Positions 8,553 through 17,253 of a stretch of 32,715 nucleotides of DNA are shown piece by piece (within the stretch, counting starts at the first letter, position 1; every line of letters starts with the position of its first letter). The stretch spans positions 1-32,715 of the forward strand of contig JAAERE010000516.1 of NCBI GenBank assembly GCA_024230675.1, in the 5' to 3' direction. Source of the stretch: a bacterium. Lineage in GTDB: Bacteria > Zixibacteria > MSB-5A5 > GN15 > FEB-12. Below the pieces are notes generated by a model, which saw nothing but the letters and a program-made list of their open reading frames with translations, was not told the origin of the DNA and searched no databases. A program made the translations under genes and the position numbers.

Positions 8553-9842
8553 GTGAGAAAGTTCACTACCCTACTGTTGCTCCTGCTTCTCTGCGGAGCC
8601 GCAGCCGGTCACGACTATGTTCCGGCCCCAGCGCAGTCCGCGCCGATCCTTCTCAAGGGCGGTACTCTGTTCACAATCAGCGACGGTGTGAAACCGGGGT
8701 TTGATTTGCTCATGGTCGAAGGCCGCATCGCGCAAATCGGCGATAATCTGACGCCGCCGGAGAACGCCGAGATCATAGACGTCACCGGCAAGCACGTTTA
8801 TCCCGGTTTGATTGCCGCCGGTACGCAAATTGGACTCGTGGAAATCGGTGCCGTACGAGCGACCAAAGATGAATGTGAAGTGGGCAGAGTCAATCCCGAT
8901 GTCCAGTCACATATGGCTTACAATCCGGATTCGGAGATAATTCCCACGGTGCGTTCCAACGGCGTGGCCTACGCCCAGGTTGTTCCCACCGGCTCCATGA
9001 TACGCGGTCGTTCCTGCCTGCTCAACCTTGACGCCTGGACGAAGGAAGACGCTGCCGAGAAACTGGAGGTCGGGCTGCACATCTCCTGGCCGACCGTTGC
9101 CGTGCGCACTTCCTGGGACGAAAAGCGCAGTCCCGAGGAACAGAAAAGACAGATGGCAGAAAACCGCCGGAAACTCGCCAAGGCGTTTGATGACGCCCGG
9201 GCCTACGCTACTGCCAAAGCCGCAAACCCCGATATAGACATCGACTCTCGCTGGGAGGCCTTGCTGCCCGTACTGACAGCAGATATCCCGGTATTCATGC
9301 ACGCTGGTGACCGCCGCCAGATCGAGCAGGCGATGCAGTTCTGCAACGAGCGCCGACTGCGCATGGTCCTGGTAGGCGGCGAAGAAGCCTGGAAAGTCAC
9401 CGATCTTCTGGTGAAGAACGACGTCCCGGTCATCTACGCCAGGTCGCACTCGCTTCCTATGCGGTCCGATGACAATTACGACCAGGCCTACAAAATCCCG
9501 GCCCTCCTGCACGAAGCCGGAGTGAAAATCTGCTTTGGCGTTGAGAGCACCTGGCCCACACGCAATATGCCGTTCGACGCCGGGCACGCCGTGGCCTTCG
9601 GCCTCGAAAAGGACGCCGCTCTCAGGGCCATGACTTTGACACCGGCGGAAGTATTCGGTGTGGCCGAATCACTGGGCTCTCTGGAAGTCGGGAAAAAGGC
9701 CAGTGTGATCGTCTCTGAGGGAGACATTATGGATCACTTGTCGCATAACGTGACGCATATGTTTATTGAAGGCCGGGCGGTCGACCTGGACAACAAGCAC
9801 AAAGAGCTATATCGCAAATATCGATCCCGATCGATCGAATAG
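8553..9842 (+). CDS. Secreted amidohydrolase-family protein lacking the HxH motif
   Basis: A 429-residue protein with a clear signal peptide (MRKFTTLLLLLLLCGAAAG). It starts at GTG 8553, chosen because AAGGAGAG at 8541-8548 is ideally placed and the frame meets the previous stop (8551) almost end to end. The fold signatures of the imidazolonepropionase-like amidohydrolases are present: LKGGTLFTISDGVKPGFDLLMVEGRIAQIG, then HVYPGLI, and the C-terminal LRAMTLTPAEVFGVAESLGSLEVGKKASVIV. At the position of HxH it reads AAGTQIG, so the first two metal ligands are missing, as in module 1 of the preceding protein. It is therefore probably a non-catalytic or altered partner, perhaps forming a heteromer with the active module next door. 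Tight coupling of the two genes supports a joint function. Ends at a strong hairpin. Confidence 0.82.
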   Translation: MRKFTTLLLLLLLCGAAAGHDYVPAPAQSAPILLKGGTLFTISDGVKPGFDLLMVEGRIAQIGDNLTPPENAEIIDVTGKHVYPGLIAAGTQIGLVEIGAVRATKDECEVGRVNPDVQSHMAYNPDSEIIPTVRSNGVAYAQVVPTGSMIRGRSCLLNLDAWTKEDAAEKLEVGLHISWPTVAVRTSWDEKRSPEEQKRQMAENRRKLAKAFDDARAYATAKAANPDIDIDSRWEALLPVLTADIPVFMHAGDRRQIEQAMQFCNERRLRMVLVGGEEAWKVTDLLVKNDVPVIYARSHSLPMRSDDNYDQAYKIPALLHEAGVKICFGVESTWPTRNMPFDAGHAVAFGLEKDAALRAMTLTPAEVFGVAESLGSLEVGKKASVIVSEGDIMDHLSHNVTHMFIEGRAVDLDNKHKELYRKYRSRSIE

Positions 9843-9862
9843 ACATCGTCTGGCACCGACAC

Positions 9863-9897
9863 AGAGAAAGGGAACTCTTCAAGGGTTCCCTTTCTCT
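9863..9897. terminator. Strong hairpin between convergent genes
   Basis: A perfect 13-bp stem, AGAGAAAGGGAAC (9863-9875) with GTTCCCTTTCTCT (9885-9897), and a 9-nt loop. It fills the gap between the amidohydrolase stop (9842) and the end of the minus-strand DUF5686 gene (9921). No long T-run follows on either strand, though the right arm itself is pyrimidine-rich. Confidence 0.65.
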
Positions 9898-9920
9898 CGT
9901 TGCGATACATTGATCCGGTT

Positions 9921-12317
9921 TTAGAGCTGGAAGCCGACGGCGAAGTTGAAGTCAGATGTGTCATAGTCCGAAAGCTGCCACGTGAAGAAGACAGCGAAGT
10001 TGAAGGGAGCTATGAACGGCGTCAGGTTGCCCAGCCCGAATCCGATTTCACTGTATGGTTTGTCGGCCGTGTTCACTTGAGCGTCGTCGTCAAGGAAAGT
10101 GTGATTTTTGAACTCGGTCCAGCAGACCCCGCCGTGCAGGCTCAACCAGAAAGGGATGTCTCTGACAAGCGGAAGATCGCCGGCCGTCCACAACCGCCTG
10201 CGGAACTCATGCTGTCCCCGAAAGGCAAGGACGCGATTGCCGGAGAAATTGTTCTCGTCGAAAGTCAGAAAATCACCGGCCTCCGAAAGGTATTGCTGGC
10301 CGAAGTCGACCGCGAAGTATTTCTGCGGCGGCAGATCACCGTCCGAGGCACCCGCATACAGATACAGCGATGTCACTCCCAGACCCAATGTGCGCTGACT
10401 GCGACGGAGTGAAACCCAATAGCGACGGAAATCAAAATCGTTCTCGATGAAATCCGGCGAGGCATATTCCACACCGACCTTACACAGAGAGTACTGCGTG
10501 CTGCTAATCCGCCTGAAACGGCGTTTGTTCTTAAACATTTTGCGTGAGTCAAAGGTGAACTCAGCCTCTACCGATCTTAGCTTACCGTCGTGGATAGCGG
10601 GATTGACGTGCAAAGTATCTTCGCCGAAAAAGCTGTAATCCGTCAACGCCGGCATCGAAAACTGCTGAAAATCCGAATAGGCCAGCGACAGACCGGTGTG
10701 GTCGACAAGCTTGGTAGACGCGAACACCCGGAAGCCCTCAGCGCGATAGTAATCCATCGGATCAATATTGGCGAAAAGCGACCAGAAATTGAAGCTTCGT
10801 CCCGGACCAGAGATTACCGTTGGCCGCTTCACCACCCGGTTCAGGTAATCGAATCCAACCTCCATCCGTTTCGCCCGGTCGAGGTGGTAGGTGAGACCGT
10901 ACTTGTGCTCCCACCGCTCGGCTTCGAAGGCATAGCCGCTCTGGAGACGGAGGTCGAAATTTCGTATCGGTTCCTCGATCTCAGCCCCCAGGCCAACATA
11001 AGGCCCCTCAACCCGGTTGTACCGGAAAATATCGTCGTCACCAAAAGCCGTCAACGCCACCGCGGCGGCCACCGCGGTCAAGGCTATTTTGCCTACCGAA
11101 GGCGGCTCGTTTTCTACGGAGTCGATTCGTTGATACTCGTGAACTTCGAAATCCGTCAGGGGGATGGTCTGTCGGGCCTGCCATGCAAGGCTGTCATAAT
11201 CATCGGCCTCCTCGACGACCTCTATTATCGCCTCGCCAAAAGTCTTCTCGGGTATCCCGGTCTCAATGTGATAGTCGTACAAAGACGCAGTGTGCGAAAG
11301 GCCTATTCTGTCCGGGATAGTTGGGAAGTGGATTTCCACCACCGCCGAAAAACGGATATCTATCGGCATCCAATACTCGTCCTGAAACTGAGCAAACCGC
11401 TGAGAATAGCTCAGTTCCGAGACCATTGGAAACTCCACACCGGGGCTGAATCCGACGTCGACTCTTATGACATCGTAAGTTGAATCGGCGATGTGTATGT
11501 ACCCCACGAACAGGGGGTCCGCAGGATTAATCGGCTCTATTTCCAGCTTGAACACGGCTTGCGAATCAACGAAGATCGTGTCCAGGAGATAGTAGTTGTA
11601 ATGATCCAGAGCGTCTTCGGCCGTGGGAGTTACGATCGAATACTGGCCTATGTCAATGCGGTTCTTATTGAAATTGAGAATCTCCCCCACCGTGACAAGG
11701 TTGCCCTCGGCAGGAATATTGGCCGACTGCCGCCGCGAAGTGATCACTTCCTTGTACTTGCCCGGCTGCTCCCAATAGGCGGTGGTCTGACTCTCGGCAA
11801 TCATCAGGATCTCGGTGGAATCCGGGTTGGTCTCATCGGTGGCAAGCACTTTGGTATAGGCATCGTAGCTGTAATCGTGAATGCGGCCGAGAATGTCTTC
11901 TTTGCGCTTGATTGCCTCTACGATGATCCTCTGACCCGGATCGTAGGCCCGGGTATAAACCGATATGCCCTCGATTTCAACCGCCGAGGAGTGCAGACAG
12001 ATATCCAGATCGCTCAGCGTATCCGAGAGGGTCGCCAGATGTTTCTCGGAGTAGTAGGCGATGTGGCTGAACTTGAGATTCCTCTCCCCCGACCCCAGAA
12101 CCAGTCGATACTGCCCCTCCCCGTTGGCCAGGGTCGAACGCCCGGTACCTTCTACCCTCACAGTGGCAAACGGAATCGGAAGGCGGCTGTCGAAATCGAA
12201 CACGGTACCTTCGACAACCAGTCGATCCGTCAGACTCTCCGGCTGCGCAGAGATGCCTGTCGCGCACAGGAACAAGACCGCTGCCCCTGTGAATAGTGCT
12301 TTGCAGTATGACTCCAT
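9921..12317 (-). CDS. Outer-membrane DUF5686 / carboxypeptidase-regulatory-like protein
   Basis: A 798-residue exported protein. Residues 1-24 are a signal peptide (MESYCKALFTGAAVLFLCATGISA). Residues about 32-108 are a CarboxypepD_reg-like beta sandwich (VEGTVFDFDSRLPIPFATVRVEGTGRSTLANGEGQYRLVL), as at the N-terminus of TonB-dependent transporters. The rest fits the DUF5686 family: a conserved helical and strand region (IIVEAIKRKEDILGRIHDYSYDAYTKV, AESQTTAYWEQPGKYKEVI) and a long C-terminal part rich in alternating aromatic/polar strands typical of an outer-membrane barrel, ending FNFAVGFQL. There is no TonB plug. Start ATG 12317 has AAGGAAG just upstream; the open frame extends 16 codons further but those read as non-signal sequence. 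Function of the family is unknown to me. It lies 159 nt downstream of the heme A synthase/DUF420 genes on the same strand, which may be coincidence. Confidence 0.75.
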   Translation of the reverse strand: MESYCKALFTGAAVLFLCATGISAQPESLTDRLVVEGTVFDFDSRLPIPFATVRVEGTGRSTLANGEGQYRLVLGSGERNLKFSHIAYYSEKHLATLSDTLSDLDICLHSSAVEIEGISVYTRAYDPGQRIIVEAIKRKEDILGRIHDYSYDAYTKVLATDETNPDSTEILMIAESQTTAYWEQPGKYKEVITSRRQSANIPAEGNLVTVGEILNFNKNRIDIGQYSIVTPTAEDALDHYNYYLLDTIFVDSQAVFKLEIEPINPADPLFVGYIHIADSTYDVIRVDVGFSPGVEFPMVSELSYSQRFAQFQDEYWMPIDIRFSAVVEIHFPTIPDRIGLSHTASLYDYHIETGIPEKTFGEAIIEVVEEADDYDSLAWQARQTIPLTDFEVHEYQRIDSVENEPPSVGKIALTAVAAAVALTAFGDDDIFRYNRVEGPYVGLGAEIEEPIRNFDLRLQSGYAFEAERWEHKYGLTYHLDRAKRMEVGFDYLNRVVKRPTVISGPGRSFNFWSLFANIDPMDYYRAEGFRVFASTKLVDHTGLSLAYSDFQQFSMPALTDYSFFGEDTLHVNPAIHDGKLRSVEAEFTFDSRKMFKNKRRFRRISSTQYSLCKVGVEYASPDFIENDFDFRRYWVSLRRSQRTLGLGVTSLYLYAGASDGDLPPQKYFAVDFGQQYLSEAGDFLTFDENNFSGNRVLAFRGQHEFRRRLWTAGDLPLVRDIPFWLSLHGGVCWTEFKNHTFLDDDAQVNTADKPYSEIGFGLGNLTPFIAPFNFAVFFTWQLSDYDTSDFNFAVGFQL

Positions 12318-12476
12318 GATCTTCCTTGATAAAAGAATGTACTTCTGTTCCCTAACGGGAAGCAAAAGCGGTGCCCGCCTCCTCCTCCTTATCGTTCAGT
12401 AGTTTACGTGGTCCGGGGAGTCTTTGTTGCGGGAGATTGACACACCCCCGCCTCTAATCTGTGCGGCCGGTTTTTG

Positions 12477-12890
12477 TCAGCGCACGTACAGCATCAGGTA
12501 AACCGTCACACCGGAGACAGAGACGTACATCCAGACCGGCCAGACCCAACGGGCTATCCGGCGATGCCGGTCAAAGCTCTCCGTAACGGCCCACCAGACC
12601 ATCACCAGTATAAACGGCACCATGACGGCTGCAAGAACAATATGAGGGATCAGAACGGCCAGATAGACGATGCGGGTCCAGTCTTCATAGGGATAAGGGA
12701 CCGACCCAACCTGATAATGGTAGAAGAGATAGCTCGTTAGAAACAGCACCGAGGAACACAGCGCCACGATCATGAACTTCCTGTGAACATCCTGTTTGCC
12801 CCGACGAATATTGGCGAAGCCAAAAGCCAGCAGGGTGGCGCTAATCATGTTGAGCGCGGCGTTCAGGGTCGGAAGATCTGCGGCACTCAC
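12477..12890 (-). CDS. DUF420 membrane protein, CtaM/YozB-like oxidase assembly factor
   Basis: A 137-residue protein of four transmembrane helices: about 8-28 (NAALNMISATLLAFGF), 40-60 (IVALCSSVLFLTSYLFYHY), 75-100 (IVYLAVLIPHIVLAAVMVPFILVMVWW) and 115-136. It matches the DUF420 family, with HRKFMIVAL before helix 2 and FYHYQVG after it. Firmicute members (CtaM/YozB) are needed for active aa3-type oxidase, so an assembly role in the cytoplasmic membrane is the natural reading. It starts at GTG 12890, and the GTGA overlaps the TGA of the heme A synthase-SCO fusion (stop at 12889-12887), indicating translational coupling. The neighbours (CtaA, SCO, oxidase subunits) support the call. Confidence 0.85.
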   Translation of the reverse strand: MSAADLPTLNAALNMISATLLAFGFANIRRGKQDVHRKFMIVALCSSVLFLTSYLFYHYQVGSVPYPYEDWTRIVYLAVLIPHIVLAAVMVPFILVMVWWAVTESFDRHRRIARWVWPVWMYVSVSGVTVYLMLYVR

Positions 12891-14419
12891 TGAAAACTCC
12901 TCGCCAGAACCTGGATATCCTGGCGAAGCCTCTTCATATCCTCGGCGTCCAGATGCTCATAATAGCCCCGGATGCGCCCCTGGGGATCGACCAGTACGAA
13001 CCGCGTGCTGTGGTTGGCCGGGAAATCCCCGCTCAATTTGAATCCTTCCTCGGACAAAGCCCTGACCTCTTCCATCTCCCCCCTTATGAACAGCCAGCGA
13101 TTATCGTTCACGCCCAAATTGCTGAGGTACTCCCTCATAACCGACAGGCTGTCGTGGGCCGGGTCTACATCGATCGACAAGAACTGGACCAGATCGGAGT
13201 GACCGTAGAGCTCCCAGAGCGCCTTCATTTCAACCGCCATAGTCGGACAGATCGCCTTGCATCGAGTGAAGATGAAATCAGCGACGGTTATTTTCCCCAG
13301 CAGATCAAGTTGGTCGAAATCTCCCCCGCTCCGCTCGGTAAAGTCGAACTCAGGCACCTGGCCCAGCACCGGGAGGTTATTGCGCGACATCTCCGCCTGC
13401 CCAATCACCGCCAGACCAAAAGCGCCCGCCAGAACCACGATTACCACCGCCAGGGCGAGCACCAATGAGAACCGGCGATCTTCCTCGATCAGCGCCTCCC
13501 TCCCTCGCTTGACGGCCGAGAACAAAACCAGGGCCAGGCCTATGAACAAAGCCGCAATCCACAGGTGGAAAAGCTCCAGGATCGGCGACATACCAGCTGC
13601 CACGAAAACCAACCCCAGCACCAGTTGGACAGTGATCAGGATCAACAGACCCCAGACAGCCTGTTTGACGAGGATCGAGGGCCGACGGCTGAGCCTCAGC
13701 AAACTGAAACCGACAAAAAGTGTAAACAGGGCCAGGACGATCCCGACGATGAGATGCAGGTCGGAGACGAGCCCGACCATTGAAAGCCATTGCGCGCTCG
13801 ACCAGAGCGGATAAACCTCAGCTATTCCGGACACTGCCTCTCTGACCTGGCTTCCGAGGATAATCACCAGAATCCCGCCCAGCCACAGCAGGCCGACCCA
13901 GACGCGAACTTTCTTCGGATAGTAAGACTCTTCCTCACCCCCGGAGTGCTCCAGATGATAGGATTCCTGCATGACGTACATCAGCAAGCTGACAATGACC
14001 AGCGACAGCACCATGTGAACGGTCACCACGAAGGGCTGCAGTTGCGAGGCCACCACAACCGACCCCTGCCAGCCCTCAAACGCCACCAGCACGGCGGCGG
14101 CCAGCGTGGGATACAGGAGCCGCGGTGTCTTGCGGTAGTGGATCAGGGCCAGGACCGCTGTTATGACGATCAGGATACCTACCATCATGCCGCAGACCCG
14201 ATTGAAATATTCAATCCAGGCCAAAGTCAGATTGAAGCTGGCCGGGCTTATGTCGGGCGGCAGTTGGGAGATATTCAGCGGCGGAATCCAGCGACCGAAA
14301 CACTTCGGCCAGTCGGGACAGCCCATGCCGGCGCCGGAAACACGCACCAGGCCGCCCATGAAAATCAGGAAATAGGTAGCCAGTGTAGTCAGAAAAGCGA
14401 ATCTTTGGAAACTCTTCAT
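12887..14419 (-). CDS. ctaA: Fusion protein: heme A synthase (CtaA/COX15) + SCO copper chaperone
   Basis: One uninterrupted 510-residue frame. Residues 1-305 are a COX15/CtaA integral-membrane protein of about eight helices with MGGLVRVSGAGMGCPDWPKCFGRWIPP near the N-terminus and heme-ligand histidines at 135 (VTVHM), 222 (SDLHL) and 285 (ELFHL). The first ligand position, normally EYxHR, reads EYFNR (Asn73). A further helix at about 317-342 leads into an extracytoplasmic SCO/SenC thioredoxin fold (345-510) with FTRCKAICPT (Cys387, Cys391), DVDP and His470 in ANHSTRFVLVDPQG, the copper-binding set. So the protein would convert heme O to heme A and deliver copper for CuA or CuB. ATG 14419 is chosen over TTG 14434 because GGGGAA precedes it at good spacing. 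It overlaps the DUF420 gene by 4 nt. A separate SCO gene is also present in the island. Confidence 0.9.
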   Translation of the reverse strand: MKSFQRFAFLTTLATYFLIFMGGLVRVSGAGMGCPDWPKCFGRWIPPLNISQLPPDISPASFNLTLAWIEYFNRVCGMMVGILIVITAVLALIHYRKTPRLLYPTLAAAVLVAFEGWQGSVVVASQLQPFVVTVHMVLSLVIVSLLMYVMQESYHLEHSGGEEESYYPKKVRVWVGLLWLGGILVIILGSQVREAVSGIAEVYPLWSSAQWLSMVGLVSDLHLIVGIVLALFTLFVGFSLLRLSRRPSILVKQAVWGLLILITVQLVLGLVFVAAGMSPILELFHLWIAALFIGLALVLFSAVKRGREALIEEDRRFSLVLALAVVIVVLAGAFGLAVIGQAEMSRNNLPVLGQVPEFDFTERSGGDFDQLDLLGKITVADFIFTRCKAICPTMAVEMKALWELYGHSDLVQFLSIDVDPAHDSLSVMREYLSNLGVNDNRWLFIRGEMEEVRALSEEGFKLSGDFPANHSTRFVLVDPQGRIRGYYEHLDAEDMKRLRQDIQVLARSFQ

Positions 14420-14485
14420 GCTGGTTTTCCCCAAACGAAAAAGGGGGCCGGATCAGCCCTTTCAGAAAGTGTCCCGTACAGGACC

Positions 14486-14514
14486 ATGTTACAGGAGGGC
14501 GAGGCCGCCGTCAA
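14486..14514 (-). promoter_or_regulatory. Predicted promoter for the ctaA-sco fusion and DUF420 genes
   Basis: On the minus strand TTGACG (14514-14509) and TAACAT (14491-14486) are 17 nt apart, placing a start near 14479, about 60 nt before the ATG. A quasi-palindrome GTCCCGTACAGGAC (14471-14484) overlaps the predicted start and could be an operator. Matches are 5/6 and 4/6 to the sigma-70 consensus. Confidence 0.45.
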
Positions 14515-14521
14515 GGGATTA

Positions 14522-14953
14522 CTACTCGCTCGGCGATATCTCTCGATGCAGAACCGTGTCGGAACGTACGCTTTCGGCCGGGGGCAGGGTTGGCCCGGAC
14601 GTTGATTGCTCGTAGATCACCGCCTGATCGTTGATGGGTCCGGCCCTGACACCGTCGATGATTCCCCGATCCATCGTGTCAAACATGGTAAAAACGACGA
14701 AAGCCGCCAGAAACAGAAGGGCACCCAGAAGAATTACGGCGTACAGCTTGTTATCGTACTTGAGGTGCATGAAGAACAGGGCCACCAGCGAGGCCTTGGC
14801 AGCCGCGATTATCATCGCCACCAGCAGATTAATCGGCCCGAGGTCGATTGTGGCCACCCAGACGGTCACGACCGTCAGGATTAGCAGAGCGGAACCTATT
14901 CCCAGATAGGTCTGCAAAGGCAATATGTGTATGGCGCGCTTCGGCTGCGTCAT
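14522..14953 (-). CDS. ctaF: caa3-type cytochrome c oxidase subunit IV family protein
   Basis: A 143-residue membrane protein with three helices: about 13-36 (LQTYLGIGSALLILTVVTVWVATI), 39-63 (INLLVAMIIAAAKASLVALFFMHL) and 70-92 (LYAVILLGALLFLAAFVVFTMFD). The middle helix run AKASLVALFFMHLKYD is the signature of the CtaF/CyoD-like small subunit of bacterial heme-copper oxidases, which stabilises the complex rather than carrying cofactors. A polar tail of about 45 residues beyond helix 3 is longer than usual and has no recognisable motif. It starts with ATG at 14953, 9 nt after the subunit III stop, and is the last gene of the ACIII-oxidase run before a gap with its own promoter candidate. Confidence 0.9.
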   Translation of the reverse strand: MTQPKRAIHILPLQTYLGIGSALLILTVVTVWVATIDLGPINLLVAMIIAAAKASLVALFFMHLKYDNKLYAVILLGALLFLAAFVVFTMFDTMDRGIIDGVRAGPINDQAVIYEQSTSGPTLPPAESVRSDTVLHREISPSE

Positions 14954-14962
14954 CTCTATTGC

Positions 14963-15619
14963 CTACGATATCAGATACAACAGGGGGAACAGGAAAATCC
15001 AGATCAGATCGACCAGGTGCCAGTAAAGACCGGTCATCTCAATCGGCGTGTAGTATTTGCCGGAGAAGTGCCCTTTGGAAGTCCGGTAAGCGATCCAGCC
15101 AATTACGCCCATCCCGATCAGGACGTGGATGCCGTGCAGCCCGGTCATCATGAAGTAGACCGAGAAAAACACGTGCGGGTTGCTTCCGGCGATTCCCTCA
15201 AAAGTGTAATACTTGCCAGGCAACTGCCCCAGTTCAAATTTGTGAGCGTACTCAAAATACTTGATTACCAGAAACACGGAGGCCAGCGCCAGGGTAGCAA
15301 ACAGATTTAGCAGGGTTGCCCGCTTCTGGTCCAACTGCATACTGCGAATCGCCAGCGCCATCGTCACCGAGCTGGTAATCAGTACAACGGTGTTGATCGC
15401 CCCCAGAGTGATGTCCAGATGCGTATGGGCGTCGTAGAACATTTCCGGATTCCAGGCGCGATATATAGCGTAGAAACAGAACAGGCCGCCAAACAGGAGA
15501 ATCTCCGTCAGGAGGAAAATCCACATCCCCAGCTTGGCCGATTCCTGCTGCTGCTCGGAATCAACGAAGTGGTGCTGGAGGTGCGCCGCCGTTCCGGCCG
15601 CAGCGTTTTCAGCGCTCAT
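14963..15619 (-). CDS. ctaE: Cytochrome c oxidase subunit III
   Basis: A 218-residue, five-helix subunit III of the short bacterial type. Diagnostic runs are [26 protein letters not shown] in the first helix, [26 protein letters not shown] in the fourth region and [22 protein letters not shown] at the C-terminus. The subunit has no redox centre; it supports proton uptake and stability of subunit I. ATG 15619 overlaps the subunit I stop by 4 nt (ATGA), a sign of translational coupling. It follows the subunit order II-I-III-IV typical of caa3 operons. Confidence 0.95.
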   Translation of the reverse strand: MSAENAAAGTAAHLQHHFVDSEQQQESAKLGMWIFLLTEILLFGGLFCFYAIYRAWNPEMFYDAHTHLDITLGAINTVVLITSSVTMALAIRSMQLDQKRATLLNLFATLALASVFLVIKYFEYAHKFELGQLPGKYYTFEGIAGSNPHVFFSVYFMMTGLHGIHVLIGMGVIGWIAYRTSKGHFSGKYYTPIEMTGLYWHLVDLIWIFLFPLLYLIS

Positions 15620-17244
15620 GCGGTCACCTTCCCTTTCTCGTCCTCCGGCGTAACTTCGATCCGATCGTAGTCGTAAGGTCCATGCTCAAGCACCTTATCC
15701 GTATCGAAATTGTGGGCTATCGGCGGCGATGCAGTCTCCCATTCCATTGTCAGCGAACCCCAGGGATTCGCTCCCACGCGCCGACCCTTGAACAGGGACG
15801 CGATAAGATATACAAACATAATCAGAAACCCGAAACCGAGCACGTAGGCGCCGATTGAGGAAAAGCCGTGCATGCGGGCGAACTGTTCTCCGTACTGGTA
15901 GTATCGTCGCGGCATCCCCTGCGAGCCCATCACGAACTGCGTGAAAAACGTCATATTGAAGCCGACAAACACGAACGCACAGGCTACCCGGGCCCAGAGC
16001 TCGCTGTACATTCGTCCAAACATCTTCGGCCACCAGTAATGTATTCCGCCCAGCAGCGCCATCACCGTCCCCCCCATCATGACATAATGAAAGTGCGCGA
16101 CTACGAAGTAAGTGTCGTGCAGGTGAATATCGACCGACAGCGCCCCAAGGAAAATCCCCGTCAAGCCTCCGACCGTGAAAAGGACCAGAAACGATATGGC
16201 GTACAGCATCGGCGTTTTGAACGAAATCTGACCCTTGTACATAGTCGTGAGCCAGTTGAATATCTTTATCCCCGATGGTATCCCGACAAAAAACGTGATA
16301 AACGAAAACAGCATCGCCGCCAGTTCCGACTGCCCGGAGGTGAACATGTGATGTCCCCAGACCAGGAAACTCATCAGTGCGATGCCCAGCGAAGAATAGG
16401 CGATGGCCTTGTAGCCGAAGATCCTCCGGTGACTGAAAGTTGCGATCAGTTCGCTGATTATTCCCATGCCGGGCAGGATCATGATATACACCGCCGGATG
16501 TGAGTAGAACCAGAAGAAATGCTGGTACAAGACCGGATCGCCGCCCATAGCCGGGTCAAAGATCCCGATCCCCATCAAGCGCTCGACAATCAGCAGCGCC
16601 ACGGTAATTCCCAGGACCGGCGTGGCCAGGACCTGAATCACAGCCGTGGCGTACAGCCCCCAGACCATCAAGGGCATTTTGAACCAGGTCATCCCCGGCG
16701 CCCTGAGTTTATGAATCGTCACTATAAAATTAAGACCGGTGAAAATCGAACTGAAGCCAAGGATGAACACCCCTGTAGTCATTGAAATCACGGCCGTGTT
16801 CGTACCCGTGCTGTAAGGCGTGTAGAAAGTCCAGCCGGTATCAACGCCTCCCTGAAGAATCGAAAAGACCGCGATCAGAGCCCCGGCGACATATATGTAC
16901 CAACTGGCCAGGTTGAGCCTCGGAAAGGCTACGTCTTTGGCGCCGATCATCAGCGGCAGGACAAAATTACCCAGCGCGGCCGGAATCGAAGGGATGATAA
17001 ACAGGAAGATCATGATCGCGCCGTGAAGCGTAAAGAACTGGTTGTAAGTATCGGCGTCCATCAAAACACGGTCGGGGCTCAGGAGCTCCGTGCGAAGAAT
17101 CACCGCCAGCAGGCCGGCCAGGGCGAAAAAGAACATGATGGCCACAAAATACATAATGCCGATTCGTTTGTGATCCACCGTGAGCAGCCAGGACTTGATC
17201 CCTTTTGGCGAACTCAGATAGCTGTCGTGGGTTATATCGCTCAT
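15616..17244 (-). CDS. ctaD: Cytochrome c oxidase subunit I (A2-type)
   Basis: A 542-residue catalytic subunit with twelve helices that reduces oxygen and pumps protons in the cytoplasmic membrane. Visible ligands: His74 (TLHGAIM) and His386 for low-spin heme a, His384 for heme a3, and His249, His298 and His299 for CuB, with Tyr253 as the cross-linked tyrosine in SHPAVY. The residue after HP is Ala, not Glu, and YS at 247-248 precedes the histidine; this is the A2 pattern seen in Rhodothermus and Thermus caa3 oxidases. The K-channel lysine is at about 327 ([11 protein letters not shown]), and Asp104 in [11 protein letters not shown] matches the entrance of the D-channel. Start ATG 17244, 9 nt after the subunit II stop. 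The C-terminal tail (about 495-542) is polar and acidic. Confidence 0.97.
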   Translation of the reverse strand: MSDITHDSYLSSPKGIKSWLLTVDHKRIGIMYFVAIMFFFALAGLLAVILRTELLSPDRVLMDADTYNQFFTLHGAIMIFLFIIPSIPAALGNFVLPLMIGAKDVAFPRLNLASWYIYVAGALIAVFSILQGGVDTGWTFYTPYSTGTNTAVISMTTGVFILGFSSIFTGLNFIVTIHKLRAPGMTWFKMPLMVWGLYATAVIQVLATPVLGITVALLIVERLMGIGIFDPAMGGDPVLYQHFFWFYSHPAVYIMILPGMGIISELIATFSHRRIFGYKAIAYSSLGIALMSFLVWGHHMFTSGQSELAAMLFSFITFFVGIPSGIKIFNWLTTMYKGQISFKTPMLYAISFLVLFTVGGLTGIFLGALSVDIHLHDTYFVVAHFHYVMMGGTVMALLGGIHYWWPKMFGRMYSELWARVACAFVFVGFNMTFFTQFVMGSQGMPRRYYQYGEQFARMHGFSSIGAYVLGFGFLIMFVYLIASLFKGRRVGANPWGSLTMEWETASPPIAHNFDTDKVLEHGPYDYDRIEVTPEDEKGKVTA

Positions 17245-17253
17245 AGCTCTGAC

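Noticed and set aside
10590..12296. Open frames of nearly 300 residues on the plus strand opposite the DUF5686 gene
   Set aside because: The minus-strand frame has a signal peptide, domain signatures and a Shine-Dalgarno; the plus-strand frames have none.
13790..14605. A 271-residue plus-strand frame opposite the ctaA-sco fusion
   Set aside because: It is His/Gln/Asp-rich and low in hydrophobics, as expected for the antisense of a membrane protein, and it crosses the promoter gap.
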